Position numbers and translations under genes: made by a program
Notes under the pieces: generated by a model
What the model was told of the DNA's origin: nothing
Databases searched by the model: none
Seen by the model: the letters and a program-made list of their open reading frames with translations, nothing else
Virus record (IMG/VR): IMGVR_UViG_3300032304_000751
Location: 1 to 40,304 of that record
Source: a virus
Length of the DNA stretch: 40,304 nucleotides
Direction: 5' to 3' (one strand)
Shown here: positions 1 to 8,367 of the stretch, in pieces
Layout of the letters: each line of letters begins with the position of its first letter
How positions within the stretch are numbered: position 1 is the first letter of the stretch

Positions 1-783
1 TGGAATTAATCCTAAAAATACATCAATATCAACATTATCTCTATCTAAATGGTTTATATTAATTTGAGTTGCTGAAGTTTGAGTTGCATTATTCCAAATT
101 AAATTCGTATTACCCGGATTACCTGATGTAATATTTGTTCTAGCATTATATGGGAAAAAACTATTTGTCCTTCCGTTTATACCTGAAGTACCGCTTGTCC
201 CTGTAGTTCCGCTAGTTCCAGTTGTGCCACTAGTTCCTGTTGTCCCACTAGTTCCTGTTGTCCCCGAAGTTCCTGTTGTTCCACTAGTGCCACTTGAACC
301 AGAAGTTCCTGTTGTACCTGATGTACCGCTTGAACCAGAAGTGCCTGCCGTTGCAGATGTACCTGATGTACCTGCCGTTGCAGATGTGCCTGAAGTACCA
401 GTAGTGCCAGAAGTACCAGTAGTGCCACTTGTTCCTGATGAACCAGATGTACCACTACTTCCGCTTGAACCACTAGAACCAAATGTACCACTTGAACCTG
501 AAGTGCCTGTTGTACCAGAAGTACCAGTAGTGCCACTTGTTCCTGATGAACCAGATGTACCACTACTTCCGCTTGAACCACTAGAACCAGATGTACCACT
601 TGAACCTGAAGTGCCTGTTGTACCAGATGTGCCTGTTGTACCAGATGTCCCACTAGAACCAGATGTACCAGAAGTACCAGAAGTAATATTACCAGTAGAA
701 TCTACAATACCATTGGTAGCAATTAAGATACCGTTTAAATCTCTTATTTTTACTTCACCTGTAAAAAGACCTTGTATTGCCAT
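1..783 (-). CDS. Collagen-like tail fibre/appendage protein, 3' truncated by window edge
   Basis: The frame is open from an ATG at 783 to the left edge, giving 261 codons with no stop, so the C-terminus lies outside the window. After a head of about 35 residues (MAIQGLFTGEVKIRDLNG...) comes a long run of Gly-X-Y triplets built almost entirely from Gly, Thr and Ser, such as GTSGTTGTSGSSG, with two short GTSATA interruptions. A non-repetitive part then begins near residue 201 (NGRTNSFFPYNARTN). Such triplets form collagen-like triple helices in phage fibres and other surface proteins. The position after the capsid genes fits a tail or head appendage that contacts the host. Receptor binding is inference. 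The Thr/Ser-rich triplets would also be plausible acceptors for sugars added by the phage's glycosyltransferases, which is speculation. Confidence 0.8.
   Translation of the reverse strand, partial: MAIQGLFTGEVKIRDLNGILIATNGIVDSTGNITSGTSGTSGSSGTSGTTGTSGTTGTSGSSGTSGSSGSSGSSGTSGSSGTSGTTGTSGTTGTSGSSGTFGSSGSSGSSGTSGSSGTSGTTGTSGTTGTSGTSATAGTSGTSATAGTSGSSGTSGTTGTSGSSGTSGTTGTSGTTGTSGTTGTSGTTGTSGTTGTSGTSGINGRTNSFFPYNARTNITSGNPGNTNLIWNNATQTSATQININHLDRDNVDIDVFLGLIP
410..625. repeat. 108-bp tandem duplication inside the collagen-like gene
   Basis: Positions 410-517 and 518-625 are two almost identical 108-bp copies (36 codons, 12 Gly-X-Y triplets). The one difference I see within the unit is an A/G change near 482, which makes a Phe in one copy where the other has Ser. 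Being a multiple of three, the duplication keeps the frame, so loss or gain of a unit would change only the length of the triple-helical shaft. Confidence 0.8.
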
Positions 784-802
784 CTGATTATTTTTATGTG
801 TT

Positions 803-1318
803 TTAGTACACTAATATTTTAACATATTCTCCTGTAACAAACGGAACAGCTGATGCTACCGTTAAAGTCGCAGTTGCACTATCCCATTTAACTTGATTTA
901 AAACCGGAATGCCTGATGTTATAATTTCTCCAACATCGATACCACCTCTACTCGCATATAATAATGATTTATTTAATGCTTGACTAAATGAAATTACAAC
1001 AGAACCACTACTAGCAAATTTGCCAAATTGTTCTGGGAATCTTCCGTTGCCACCACTTGAAGGGTTTATAACAACACCCGCAACTCCCATTAATGCTTCA
1101 GCCTCAAACGCATACCCACCGCACATTCCATACACATAATTAGTAAAACCATTTATATTTATACCAGTATATCCGGTTGTATTAACCCACTCTAAAGCAT
1201 TTGCTTCAATAGAAATTTTATTAGGTAATTCAAGGTCATTTTCTTGACCTTGTTCTATAGCTTTTATAACAACTGAAACAGTTACCTTCGCTATTTCGAT
1301 TACATCTGAAGTAGTCAT
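803..1318 (-). CDS. Hypothetical virion-associated protein (171 aa)
   Basis: I do not recognise this 171-residue protein. It starts at an ATG that shares one base with the upstream stop codon (TAATG at 1316-1320), which indicates translational coupling to the 172-aa gene before it. It has an N-terminal helical stretch (about residues 3-22). The middle is Gly-rich (GMCGGYAFEAEALMG, then a GVVINPSSGGNG segment), and the C-terminus is rich in beta-branched residues (TATLTVASAVPF). It lies between structural genes and the collagen-like fibre gene, so a minor head or tail-fibre-attachment role is likely by context only. No catalytic motif or signal peptide is visible. Confidence 0.6.
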   Translation of the reverse strand: MTTSDVIEIAKVTVSVVIKAIEQGQENDLELPNKISIEANALEWVNTTGYTGININGFTNYVYGMCGGYAFEAEALMGVAGVVINPSSGGNGRFPEQFGKFASSGSVVISFSQALNKSLLYASRGGIDVGEIITSGIPVLNQVKWDSATATLTVASAVPFVTGEYVKILVY

Positions 1319-1836
1319 TAGAATACAAGTTTAGGATTATCAATAATAAACTTTGCTTTATTTAATGATAATTGAGCAATTGAAATCCCTGCACCTAAAG
1401 CGACAGCATCATCTGCTGCGTATATATAAGTATTTAAATTACACTTAGTGCTTAACCAATTATCTCTATCTAATAAACTAGGACTTGATACTTGAGCTTT
1501 TGATAATTTTACATTATAAATTTTAGCATAAGTTGAAAAACAATAAGAAACCGTTTTATTATATAAAACTGCACTATTGCTTCTCCATTCAACTGTAATA
1601 TTTAATGCATAATCTTTATCTAAAACATTTAAACTAATTGTATTACCAGAAGCTAATGTCCATACTTCATAATTAGTAGTAGTACCTTCTTCAACTAAAT
1701 ATGAACCATCTGCTTTTTGCAAATAAACATATCTTACTGTAATTGCGCCATCACTACCAGTGCTTGTATCATCTAATACAAGTAAATTCGGAGTTGCCAC
1801 ATATTGCGTGGCGGTAAAATTTTCTATTAAAGGCAT
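1318..1836 (-). CDS. Hypothetical virion-associated protein (172 aa)
   Basis: This is an unrecognised 172-residue protein. The sequence is rich in Thr, Ser, Asn and aromatic residues in alternating patterns typical of beta-sandwich phage structural proteins (for example ITVRYVYLQKADGSYLVEE and LNITVEWRSNSAVLYN). It is the first gene after a rho-independent terminator and carries its own promoter-like element just upstream. It therefore probably opens a separate transcription unit with the 171-aa gene and the collagen-like gene. Its stop overlaps the next start by one base. A role as fibre base or decoration protein is inference from position. Confidence 0.6.
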   Translation of the reverse strand: MPLIENFTATQYVATPNLLVLDDTSTGSDGAITVRYVYLQKADGSYLVEEGTTTNYEVWTLASGNTISLNVLDKDYALNITVEWRSNSAVLYNKTVSYCFSTYAKIYNVKLSKAQVSSPSLLDRDNWLSTKCNLNTYIYAADDAVALGAGISIAQLSLNKAKFIIDNPKLVF

Positions 1837-1850
1837 ATAAAAACTTTTAC

Positions 1851-1882
1851 CAAAACTACCAAAAAATAGTAATATAAAACAA
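1851..1882 (-). promoter_or_regulatory. Bacteroidota-type promoter for the fibre-end genes
   Basis: On the minus strand a TTG (1882-1880) is followed after 21 bp by TAGTTTTG (1858-1851), matching the Bacteroidota consensus TTG-N17-23-TAnnTTTG. The start codon at 1836 lies only about 15 bases downstream, so the leader would be very short. The -33 element sits at the edge of the preceding terminator's U-tract. Confidence 0.45.
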
Positions 1883-1910
1883 AAAGCCCCATTATTTTTT
1901 TTAATGGAGC
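1881..1910 (-). terminator. Rho-independent terminator after the 295-aa gene
   Basis: Read on the minus strand, GCTCCATTA (1910-1902) and TAATGGGGC (1894-1886) form a 9-bp stem with one G-T wobble and an A-rich loop. TTTTTGTTTT follows. It lies 26 bases past the stop of the 295-aa gene. Confidence 0.85.
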
Positions 1911-1935
1911 AATTTGTAAAAAAAATTAAATTAAA

Positions 1936-2823
1936 TTATTTTAATTGACTTTTTATGTTTTTCAAGACTTCTTTGCCGTTTTTAGCAGACAAAACGAATT
2001 GTGTTAAAGCATCAGTTACATTACCTCTGTCTTGTTTTGCAACAGTTGTAATCTCTTGGCTGCCTATGTTTACCTTGCCAGTTGCCATGTCAAAATTTAA
2101 AATATTAGTATCTAAAGCCTTTCTAATGGCTGCCTTTGTTTCTAAATTTGGATCTTTATAAATCTTCAAAAATTCTTCTGGATTTGATCTTGCCAAGTTT
2201 GCTGCTTCAGCCAAAATAGCATCATCATCAGTAAATTCATTCCAGTTTAAAGCTGCACCAATTTTTCTTGCCTCTGATGCTGACATTTTAGAAATAATAC
2301 TTACTGCTTCTTTCAATGTAGCAAATCCTGTCAAGGTTTTTTGGCTTGCCGCCTTTGTATTTACCAACTTAAATAAAGGTATTTTGCTTGTATCTCTACC
2401 TTCGCCTAATATTGAATCTTGATTGAAATTTGTAATCATTAAGTACTCATATAACTCCTCATCTCTTTGATTACCACCGACTAATGAAAACTTGCCTCCA
2501 AATTGGAAGTTAGTAACCCCATCACTTAATCCGGGTACAAAAAGTCTTTCAATAGGTCTTTCTTTATCCCAATAATCAGCTACAACAATATCAACCCACG
2601 CATCTTTGCCTTGCTTGGCTAAGTATGGATCTTTAATTCTATCTCTTGTAGGGATATTTGCTTTTGGGTAAAGAACTGGGTTTCTTTGTCTTTCTTTTTC
2701 ATCTGGATCGTTGTTTTTAACCCCTGTAAGCATTTCAAACGTAACCGCTTGACCTACTTCTAATTGAGGGATTGATTTCATAAGATCCTCAGAAACTGTG
2801 TTAAATTTTCCGACTGTTTGCAT
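1936..2823 (-). CDS. Hypothetical structural protein downstream of the capsid gene (295 aa)
   Basis: The function of this 295-residue protein is not recognised. The N-terminal half is mixed alpha/beta with several charged loops (DPDEKERQRNPVLYP near residues 40-55). The C-terminal half, from about residue 165, is mostly helical and rich in Ala, Lys and Asp, ending in a lysine-rich helix. It is a single gene bracketed by two terminators, one after the capsid gene and one after itself, so it probably receives read-through from the capsid operon. A head-associated, head-completion or internal protein is possible by position alone. Confidence 0.6.
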   Translation of the reverse strand: MQTVGKFNTVSEDLMKSIPQLEVGQAVTFEMLTGVKNNDPDEKERQRNPVLYPKANIPTRDRIKDPYLAKQGKDAWVDIVVADYWDKERPIERLFVPGLSDGVTNFQFGGKFSLVGGNQRDEELYEYLMITNFNQDSILGEGRDTSKIPLFKLVNTKAASQKTLTGFATLKEAVSIISKMSASEARKIGAALNWNEFTDDDAILAEAANLARSNPEEFLKIYKDPNLETKAAIRKALDTNILNFDMATGKVNIGSQEITTVAKQDRGNVTDALTQFVLSAKNGKEVLKNIKSQLK

Positions 2824-2844
2824 TTTTTGTTATTTTAGTTATTA

Positions 2845-2873
2845 TGAAAAGAAAGGGTGGCCGAAACCACCCT
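2845..2873 (-). terminator. Terminator after the major capsid gene
   Basis: On the minus strand AGGGTGG (2873-2867) pairs perfectly with CCACCCT (2860-2854) around a TTTCGG loop, followed by TTCTTTTC. The stem lies 20 bases past the stop of the capsid gene and is the most GC-rich hairpin in the area. Confidence 0.85.
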
Positions 2874-2892
2874 CTCATAATTGTTGCAAATT

Positions 2893-4245
2893 TTATGCCA
2901 AAACTTGTTGACGTAAGAAGTGTTGTACACCCAAACACTCTAAACCTTGTGCAGTTGTCCAAGAACATGTCCAGTTCATTGCATCTCCGTTAGGGTTAAC
3001 TGGAGATAATGCACCTGTATGGATTTCTCCAATCATGTCATTACCGTACTTAGTTTGAGTTGGTACATAACGTACTCTCATTGCAGAATCAAAACCACCA
3101 CCTTCAACTTTTACTCTGTTGTTGTACGGGATGTAGTAAACAGACTTGTTGATAGTTGTTTGGCTAAACAACACTGGTTGGTCTTGGATTGGCATTGCCA
3201 TGTAATGTAATTGGAATCCGCCGTAAGATACTTTATCTACTGTCAAATCTAATTCTTTACCGTCTACAACGATACGAACTGATTGAACACCAGAAGAACC
3301 TAAAGCCTTCCAATATGTATCATGCGCACGCTTAGCTGCACTTGATCCAAACACTAAATAATCTTTAGGAGAACGGTTAGCAATTAACACGTCTAAAGCG
3401 TTATCAATGTTTGTTTGTTGTACTGTACCTAAAGTACCGTTAACTAAGGTAGAACCAAACATTTCAATATATTTGTTCAAACCACGAGTTGTTTGTACCG
3501 GTCCACCACCATTTGAACCTTCTGTATTAGCATCAGTTAAGATAGGGTTAGTATCGCTGAATGTTGTAACAGACATATCGCCAGCAATAAATGCTGCGTT
3601 GATTTGACCTTTCAAACGGATTGCTTTCTCTAAGTGATCCTTAACGATAAATTTGTTTTGACCGTTAAATTCTACTTCGATTGTAGCTGCGTTTTGAACG
3701 TCTGTAATCTTAGAGATTTCTCTAAAGATTTGATATTTATTAGTATACTTAGTTAAACCAAAACGTAAGTTACTTTGAGAAACTGAGTTCTCACCTACTG
3801 CTACTGAAAACAAACTTAATTTGTCGCCAGCAGTTAAAGTAGCGTTAGCACCAGATACAGTCTTAACATAAACTGTGTCTACGCCTGAAGTTGTAATTAC
3901 ATTAGTTACGATTGCAGAAATAGCGCCAGTTGGGATCAACACTAAATCATCTTTACGAGCTTGACCTGAAGTCGCTGCTGTACAAGTGAAGTTTAATGAA
4001 GTTGTACCAGAACCGCTTACTGAACCGCCAGTTGTATCTAACAACTTAAATAAACTTTCGTTTACAAAAGTGTAGTACAAAGGTTGACCAGTTGCGATTG
4101 GCTTTTTTCTGTCGCCTAACCATAAGATGTCTGTAAGAGCATCTTCGTTTTGAATGTCAGTCACTAATTTATTGATCTCTCTTGTATCTAATACTGGATC
4201 AATAGAGCTGACGTAGGATTTACTAATTGCACCTATACTTGCCAT
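2893..4245 (-). CDS. Major capsid protein (probable HK97 fold)
   Basis: This 450-residue protein is the best candidate for the major capsid protein. It follows portal and a scaffold-like gene, is of typical size, and has a helix-rich N-terminal part followed by a long mixed region. Ser/Thr/Gly-rich beta segments lie at about residues 70-150, possibly an inserted surface domain. A middle section (HLEKAIRLKGQINAAFIAGD) resembles the long-helix region of HK97-type shells. Codons here are less A/T-biased at the third position than in the neighbouring genes (for example GTTCGTATCGTTGTAGACGG), consistent with high expression. It ends at a strong terminator. The fold was not tested; the call rests on order, size and general character. 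Confidence 0.8.
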   Translation of the reverse strand: MASIGAISKSYVSSIDPVLDTREINKLVTDIQNEDALTDILWLGDRKKPIATGQPLYYTFVNESLFKLLDTTGGSVSGSGTTSLNFTCTAATSGQARKDDLVLIPTGAISAIVTNVITTSGVDTVYVKTVSGANATLTAGDKLSLFSVAVGENSVSQSNLRFGLTKYTNKYQIFREISKITDVQNAATIEVEFNGQNKFIVKDHLEKAIRLKGQINAAFIAGDMSVTTFSDTNPILTDANTEGSNGGGPVQTTRGLNKYIEMFGSTLVNGTLGTVQQTNIDNALDVLIANRSPKDYLVFGSSAAKRAHDTYWKALGSSGVQSVRIVVDGKELDLTVDKVSYGGFQLHYMAMPIQDQPVLFSQTTINKSVYYIPYNNRVKVEGGGFDSAMRVRYVPTQTKYGNDMIGEIHTGALSPVNPNGDAMNWTCSWTTAQGLECLGVQHFLRQQVLA

Positions 4246-4277
4246 TGTTTTAATTTTTTATTGTGGTAAAATAATTT

Positions 4278-5405
4278 TTACCTGCCTAATACACCCACCT
4301 TAGCCCTGTTTTTAATAGCTTCGGCGAATGATTCATTAGGTTGGGCAGGTGTGCTACCGACAGGTCTGCGAGCATTTTGCCCTTCCTCTACGATAGTTTT
4401 CAATCCTAATGATTTGCCATAGTTCACCAAGTCTTTTTCATAGTTTGGATTCAGAGCTACTAATGCAATTTTTTGCAATTTAGCAACATCTGGGATTAAT
4501 TTGCTAGGATCTGCCTCTTGCGGATTTACAGCAATTGCCCTTTGCCATTTTTCTGAATCTAAAGCTACTGCCATCAATGTTTCAGGTTTGTCAACAGTAA
4601 AGTTGAATTTGCCATTATCCCCTAAATCAATCGCAACTCTCTTGCTCTCCATTAGGTTTTTAGTAGCATCATGTTCCTTAAAAAATTGAAGTGCTTGTTG
4701 AACTCTTTCGGATTCTATTTTTTGCTGTTCAGCCATCCTTTCTTGAAATTGGTTCACCTCTTGTGAATTCATAACATCAGGAATCTGAAAAGTCTTTTGT
4801 TCCGCTATTCTTTTTTGTCTAATTAGCTCCGCATCAGCTTCTAATTGAATTGAGCCAATTTCTTTATCATCATCAGAAGCATACTCAGATTGTTTATACT
4901 TTGCTTGATATAACTTTTCTATTTTGTCATCTGTCAAATGAGGGTATTGTAATTTTAATTCATCAAGAACTAAATCTTGGTGATTTACTGTTTCCCAATC
5001 AAACGCCTTTGCTTCTAAATATTTGTAAGCATCTCCTCCATTCTTTCTAAATTCTGCAAATTCAGCTACAAAATCATCGTAGCCTAATTCTTTTAAAATA
5101 TCTTTTGGATTTGCCTTTTTTAATTCTTCTTTCCAATCTACAATAGCAGCCGCAGCTTCTCCTTCTTCATCTTCATTACTATCACCATCAAATGATGGCA
5201 TAGAAAAAGATGCTTGATTTTCTTCCAATGCTGATTCGCTTTGTTCTACTACTACTTGTCCTTCAGCCGGCTCTGCCTCTACGGACGCGGGTGCTAAAGA
5301 CTGCGCTTCATATTCTTCCGGTGTTGGGATGCCAGAACTAACCTTATAGGTTGGTCTAGCTGGTTCTTGTTGTTGTTCTTGTTGTCCGTTTTGTTCTTCT
5401 GTCAT
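4278..5405 (-). CDS. Probable capsid scaffolding protein
   Basis: This 375-residue protein lies directly upstream of the capsid gene, the classical place for a scaffold. The first 90 or so residues are disordered and very acidic (Q/E-rich start, then SFDGDSNEDEEGEAAAAIVD). A predicted helical segment (WKEELKKANPKDILKELGYD) and a long coiled-coil-prone stretch near residues 175-250 (AEQQKIESERVQQALQFF) follow. The C-terminus is Arg/Lys-rich (NRAKVGVLGR), as expected for a tail that binds capsid subunits. No protease motif is visible. The assignment follows from position and composition, not from a recognised family. Confidence 0.65.
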   Translation of the reverse strand: MTEEQNGQQEQQQEPARPTYKVSSGIPTPEEYEAQSLAPASVEAEPAEGQVVVEQSESALEENQASFSMPSFDGDSNEDEEGEAAAAIVDWKEELKKANPKDILKELGYDDFVAEFAEFRKNGGDAYKYLEAKAFDWETVNHQDLVLDELKLQYPHLTDDKIEKLYQAKYKQSEYASDDDKEIGSIQLEADAELIRQKRIAEQKTFQIPDVMNSQEVNQFQERMAEQQKIESERVQQALQFFKEHDATKNLMESKRVAIDLGDNGKFNFTVDKPETLMAVALDSEKWQRAIAVNPQEADPSKLIPDVAKLQKIALVALNPNYEKDLVNYGKSLGLKTIVEEGQNARRPVGSTPAQPNESFAEAIKNRAKVGVLGR

Positions 5406-5451
5406 ATAGTTGATTTTCGTTTACAAAATTATGTAAAATTAATTAAAAAAA

Positions 5452-5937
5452 TTAATTAATGTGCTGATCAAATTCTAAAAGCTCTTTAGTGTATTCAGCA
5501 ACTTTATATTTAGCTAGTAAATCTCCATAATGACCTACTGCTTTTACTTGAATTGTAACAAATTGCTGCAAGAAAATACCAACTGCGCAATCTTCTTCTT
5601 CGGCTTTCTTATAAAGTTCTTTGTACATATTTAATACATCTAACTCTGTTTCGTACCCAATTTCTAATGCATCACCAATTGATTCAACCTTATCCTTCAT
5701 TGCTTCAATTTCAGGCAAACTAGCGCAATCGCCCATATCATTCATGAAATCAACGATAATTTGGTAATGCGTCAATTCTTCCGCACTTTCATCTAAAAAA
5801 TACTTCTGACTACCAAAGTAACCTAATCTTTGCAATTGGTTAGCTAAATGCTTCCAAAGGTTAGATTGATATAATTCCATTTGAAGCGCCTCTTGCAAAC
5901 CTTTTCTTAAGTTTGCCGACAATAAAGACTTTACCAT
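5452..5937 (-). CDS. Ferritin-like protein in the capsid operon
   Basis: This 161-residue all-helical protein aligns along its length with bacterial non-haem ferritin. MELYQSNLW (20-28) matches the first ferritin helix with its site-A glutamate (E21). DESAEELTH (49-57) matches the second-helix ExxH motif (E54, H57), and the third and fourth helices match in length (about residues 85-145). In E. coli FtnA the second half gives a glutamate in helix 3 and EQ-x-EE in helix 4. Here those positions read T97 (flanked by E96 and E98) and IQVKA, so only Q130 is kept and the second iron site looks altered or lost. The gene is translationally coupled to portal (TAATG at 5935-5939) and precedes the scaffold gene. 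Iron storage, protection from oxidation or a structural use of the fold are all open. Confidence 0.75.
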   Translation of the reverse strand: MVKSLLSANLRKGLQEALQMELYQSNLWKHLANQLQRLGYFGSQKYFLDESAEELTHYQIIVDFMNDMGDCASLPEIEAMKDKVESIGDALEIGYETELDVLNMYKELYKKAEEEDCAVGIFLQQFVTIQVKAVGHYGDLLAKYKVAEYTKELLEFDQHIN

Positions 5938-8291
5938 TATTTTTCTGTTTTGGGTGTTTGTATTTGTTTCTTTTCGCTTACTACTATTCTAGCATCTGCT
6001 TGTATTCTTTGAGCAATGACTTTTGCTTCTTTTTGAATTTCAGCTTCTTGAATATCTTTATCCTTCTTGCCCATTTGGATAATGTAATCCCATTGCTTTT
6101 CAGCATTGATACGAGCAACATCGACTTCTAATTGAGTTTGCAATGTAACACGCTTCTCTTGTTCTGCTACTTGAGTTGCCATAGCATTACCTTGAGATGC
6201 TTCTTGAATTTTTTGTAATTCAAATTCTTGTAATTTCTCTCTGCGCTTTTTAATTCTATAAGCTAGAATCATAGATGCCATCTTTAAATTCTTGGTACTC
6301 ATTACCAAAATCTTATCTTCTGGCTCTATCAATCCTTGGCTATCTCTTATGTTTAATTCTTGAATTAATTGTTGTCTTTCAAAGTCAGATGGTACATCTT
6401 CAATAAAGATACCGAACTCATGAATTGAAATGTCAGGACTAATTTGGAAGAATTTAACAGTTTCTTCACCTAATGCTCTAGCATAACCTTCAACCTTGCC
6501 TAATTTAACTGCAATTTGAACCTTGCTAACAATAGCGTCTGCTAAATCTTGTATCAATTGCTTATCTGCAAAACTTAATAGATATAAAGCATTGTTTGTA
6601 CTTTCCATTGCTGCATTTGCAACTGGAACTAATGTTTTAGCATTTGGAGTAGATCCATCTGTTAATTCATTTAATCCAGATACTTGGCGCATCATATCCA
6701 AAGTATTTTGCAACTCTTGGTATAATTGGCCAAATACAGCTAATTGACCTGATGCTTCAATAGATACAGGCTTATAGTTAGGGTTTTGGCTTAGTAAGTC
6801 TGTTGATCTATAAGGCACAACAAAGTTTGAGAAAATAAAATCCATAACTTTTGTAGGATTCATCTTTTCTCCACCACCACCAAAATCTACTCCTTCAAGT
6901 GCGTTTAAATCTATGTTAATCAAATAAGGAATTAACTTATTTGACATATTTTGTAATTTGAACCAAGTAAGACTAGCCTTATCTTCAAGTGGAATTAATC
7001 TTTCGGTAATTCCGGCAAAGCGCATTTTGTAAAAATTCCAAGAATAAAGTTGGATGTTCAATTTAGTATCCCACCAAGACGATGGCTTTCTAATTTGATT
7101 CTCTGACATACCCCAATCATACATATAGTCTGTTTGGATAAGCCACTTGCACTTATAAACTACCTTACGAGTTACCGGCATGAAAATAGGTTCTGCTTGA
7201 CCTTTCATGGTAAAATCTACCATATTAGGGATTGTACCCATTTTATCAATTACGCCTTCTTTGGTTACAGATAGTTTAGTTGCGTCTTGATATTTTGTCT
7301 TTCCGAATCTTACATTCCCTCTATTGTCTACTTCTTCTTTGTATGTATAATCGTTCCAAGATAAAAATTCAAAATCTAAAACAAGTACTTTAAATCTATT
7401 CCAATATTTAGAATAGTCAGTACCATACATAAAGTTTGATGGATTACCGAAACGACCTGCTACGCTTTGTACGATTTGATTCATTTGCTCTACCGTAAAC
7501 CAAGGAGCAAGATCGCCTACATATACTTCTCTAACTTCGCCCCAATGCACTAAATCGGAAAAATCATTTTTAGCGCAATAAGATAACACCATGTTTTCAG
7601 GGTTAATCTCTCTTAATTTTACTTGACCATTTTCATCAATATATTCTGTATAACCGCCCATTCCAAAATCAAAAAGATTTTCTATTGTGCGTTTTCTTTT
7701 TTCATCAAATTTATTTTGGTACATAGCTAAAGATGCAGCCATCTCTGCTTCCATAGACATTACGTGTTTATATCCAAATTGCTCCTCCATCTTCAATTGC
7801 TCTAAGTCTTGAGCTTCACCCGGCTGAGGTGCTAACACTGGGCTATTAAGTAATTCCTGATTGCCTGCCTTTTGTGCTGCTTCTCTCATTAAAATCTTTA
7901 CCTTCATTTCGGTAAAATAATTATCTTCTTCACTTTTGGCAATCGGATCTACCGCAAATGCATTTATAGCATATCTTCTTTGAACTAATTTTGATATTGC
8001 TATCTCTCTAAATTTTGTTAAAAAAGATGGCGGAGTCCAGTCAATGTTCAACCAAGTTTTATCTTGTTGTTCATCTACGTTTAAAAGTTTTTTATATTTA
8101 GTTGTACTTTGTCTACCTAATGCATATTCTCTAATTTCGTTCATTTTAGATTGACCAAAATTTAACATATTATTAGGCACATATCCTCTCGAATCTCCCC
8201 AAGCGGCTTTGCAATATTGTAAAATCCAATCATATCCTTTTTCGCGAGGATCAATTTGTTGATTTGGATAGGTATTCGTTGCTTGTTGCAT
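5937..8291 (-). CDS. Portal protein
   Basis: This 784-residue protein lies upstream of ferritin-like, scaffold and capsid genes, with the composition of a podovirus-size portal. It has a mixed N-terminal half with many aromatic residues (for example FRIKG-type wing segments and a YKCKWLIQTDYMYDWGMS stretch near residue 380), then a helical stem. A long charged, Gln/Lys/Glu-rich C-terminal helix runs from about residue 670 (YRIKKRREKLQEFELQKIQE) and fits the barrel of large portals. It would form the dodecameric ring through which DNA is packaged and ejected. The start at 8291 follows a promoter-like element, and the stop overlaps the ferritin-like start by one base. The call is by size, order and architecture. 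Confidence 0.8.
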   Translation of the reverse strand: MQQATNTYPNQQIDPREKGYDWILQYCKAAWGDSRGYVPNNMLNFGQSKMNEIREYALGRQSTTKYKKLLNVDEQQDKTWLNIDWTPPSFLTKFREIAISKLVQRRYAINAFAVDPIAKSEEDNYFTEMKVKILMREAAQKAGNQELLNSPVLAPQPGEAQDLEQLKMEEQFGYKHVMSMEAEMAASLAMYQNKFDEKRKRTIENLFDFGMGGYTEYIDENGQVKLREINPENMVLSYCAKNDFSDLVHWGEVREVYVGDLAPWFTVEQMNQIVQSVAGRFGNPSNFMYGTDYSKYWNRFKVLVLDFEFLSWNDYTYKEEVDNRGNVRFGKTKYQDATKLSVTKEGVIDKMGTIPNMVDFTMKGQAEPIFMPVTRKVVYKCKWLIQTDYMYDWGMSENQIRKPSSWWDTKLNIQLYSWNFYKMRFAGITERLIPLEDKASLTWFKLQNMSNKLIPYLINIDLNALEGVDFGGGGEKMNPTKVMDFIFSNFVVPYRSTDLLSQNPNYKPVSIEASGQLAVFGQLYQELQNTLDMMRQVSGLNELTDGSTPNAKTLVPVANAAMESTNNALYLLSFADKQLIQDLADAIVSKVQIAVKLGKVEGYARALGEETVKFFQISPDISIHEFGIFIEDVPSDFERQQLIQELNIRDSQGLIEPEDKILVMSTKNLKMASMILAYRIKKRREKLQEFELQKIQEASQGNAMATQVAEQEKRVTLQTQLEVDVARINAEKQWDYIIQMGKKDKDIQEAEIQKEAKVIAQRIQADARIVVSEKKQIQTPKTEK

Positions 8292-8315
8292 TATACTAAT
8301 GATAATTTAATTAAC

Positions 8316-8347
8316 CAAAATTAATTAAAAGTACACAAAAAAAACAA
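8316..8347 (-). promoter_or_regulatory. Bacteroidota-type promoter upstream of portal
   Basis: On the minus strand TTG (8347-8345) and TAATTTTG (8323-8316) are separated by 21 bp, and the portal ATG lies 25 bases downstream. The element sits in the 76-bp AT-only gap that ends the sugar cassette, so it would let the capsid genes be expressed independently of it. Confidence 0.45.
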
Positions 8348-8367
8348 ATTATATTATATTAATTAAT

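Noticed and set aside
177-787. Long ORFs on both strands (minus 177-653; plus 224-787) with VPLVPEVP- or QVHLV-type repeats
   Set aside because: They are other-frame readings of the collagen-like Gly-X-Y gene, whose repeats keep every frame open. The minus frame from 783 gives the sensible protein.
5424-5431. TAATTTTG (minus) before the scaffold gene as a promoter
   Set aside because: No -33 TTG at a suitable distance; such AT-rich matches are frequent by chance here.
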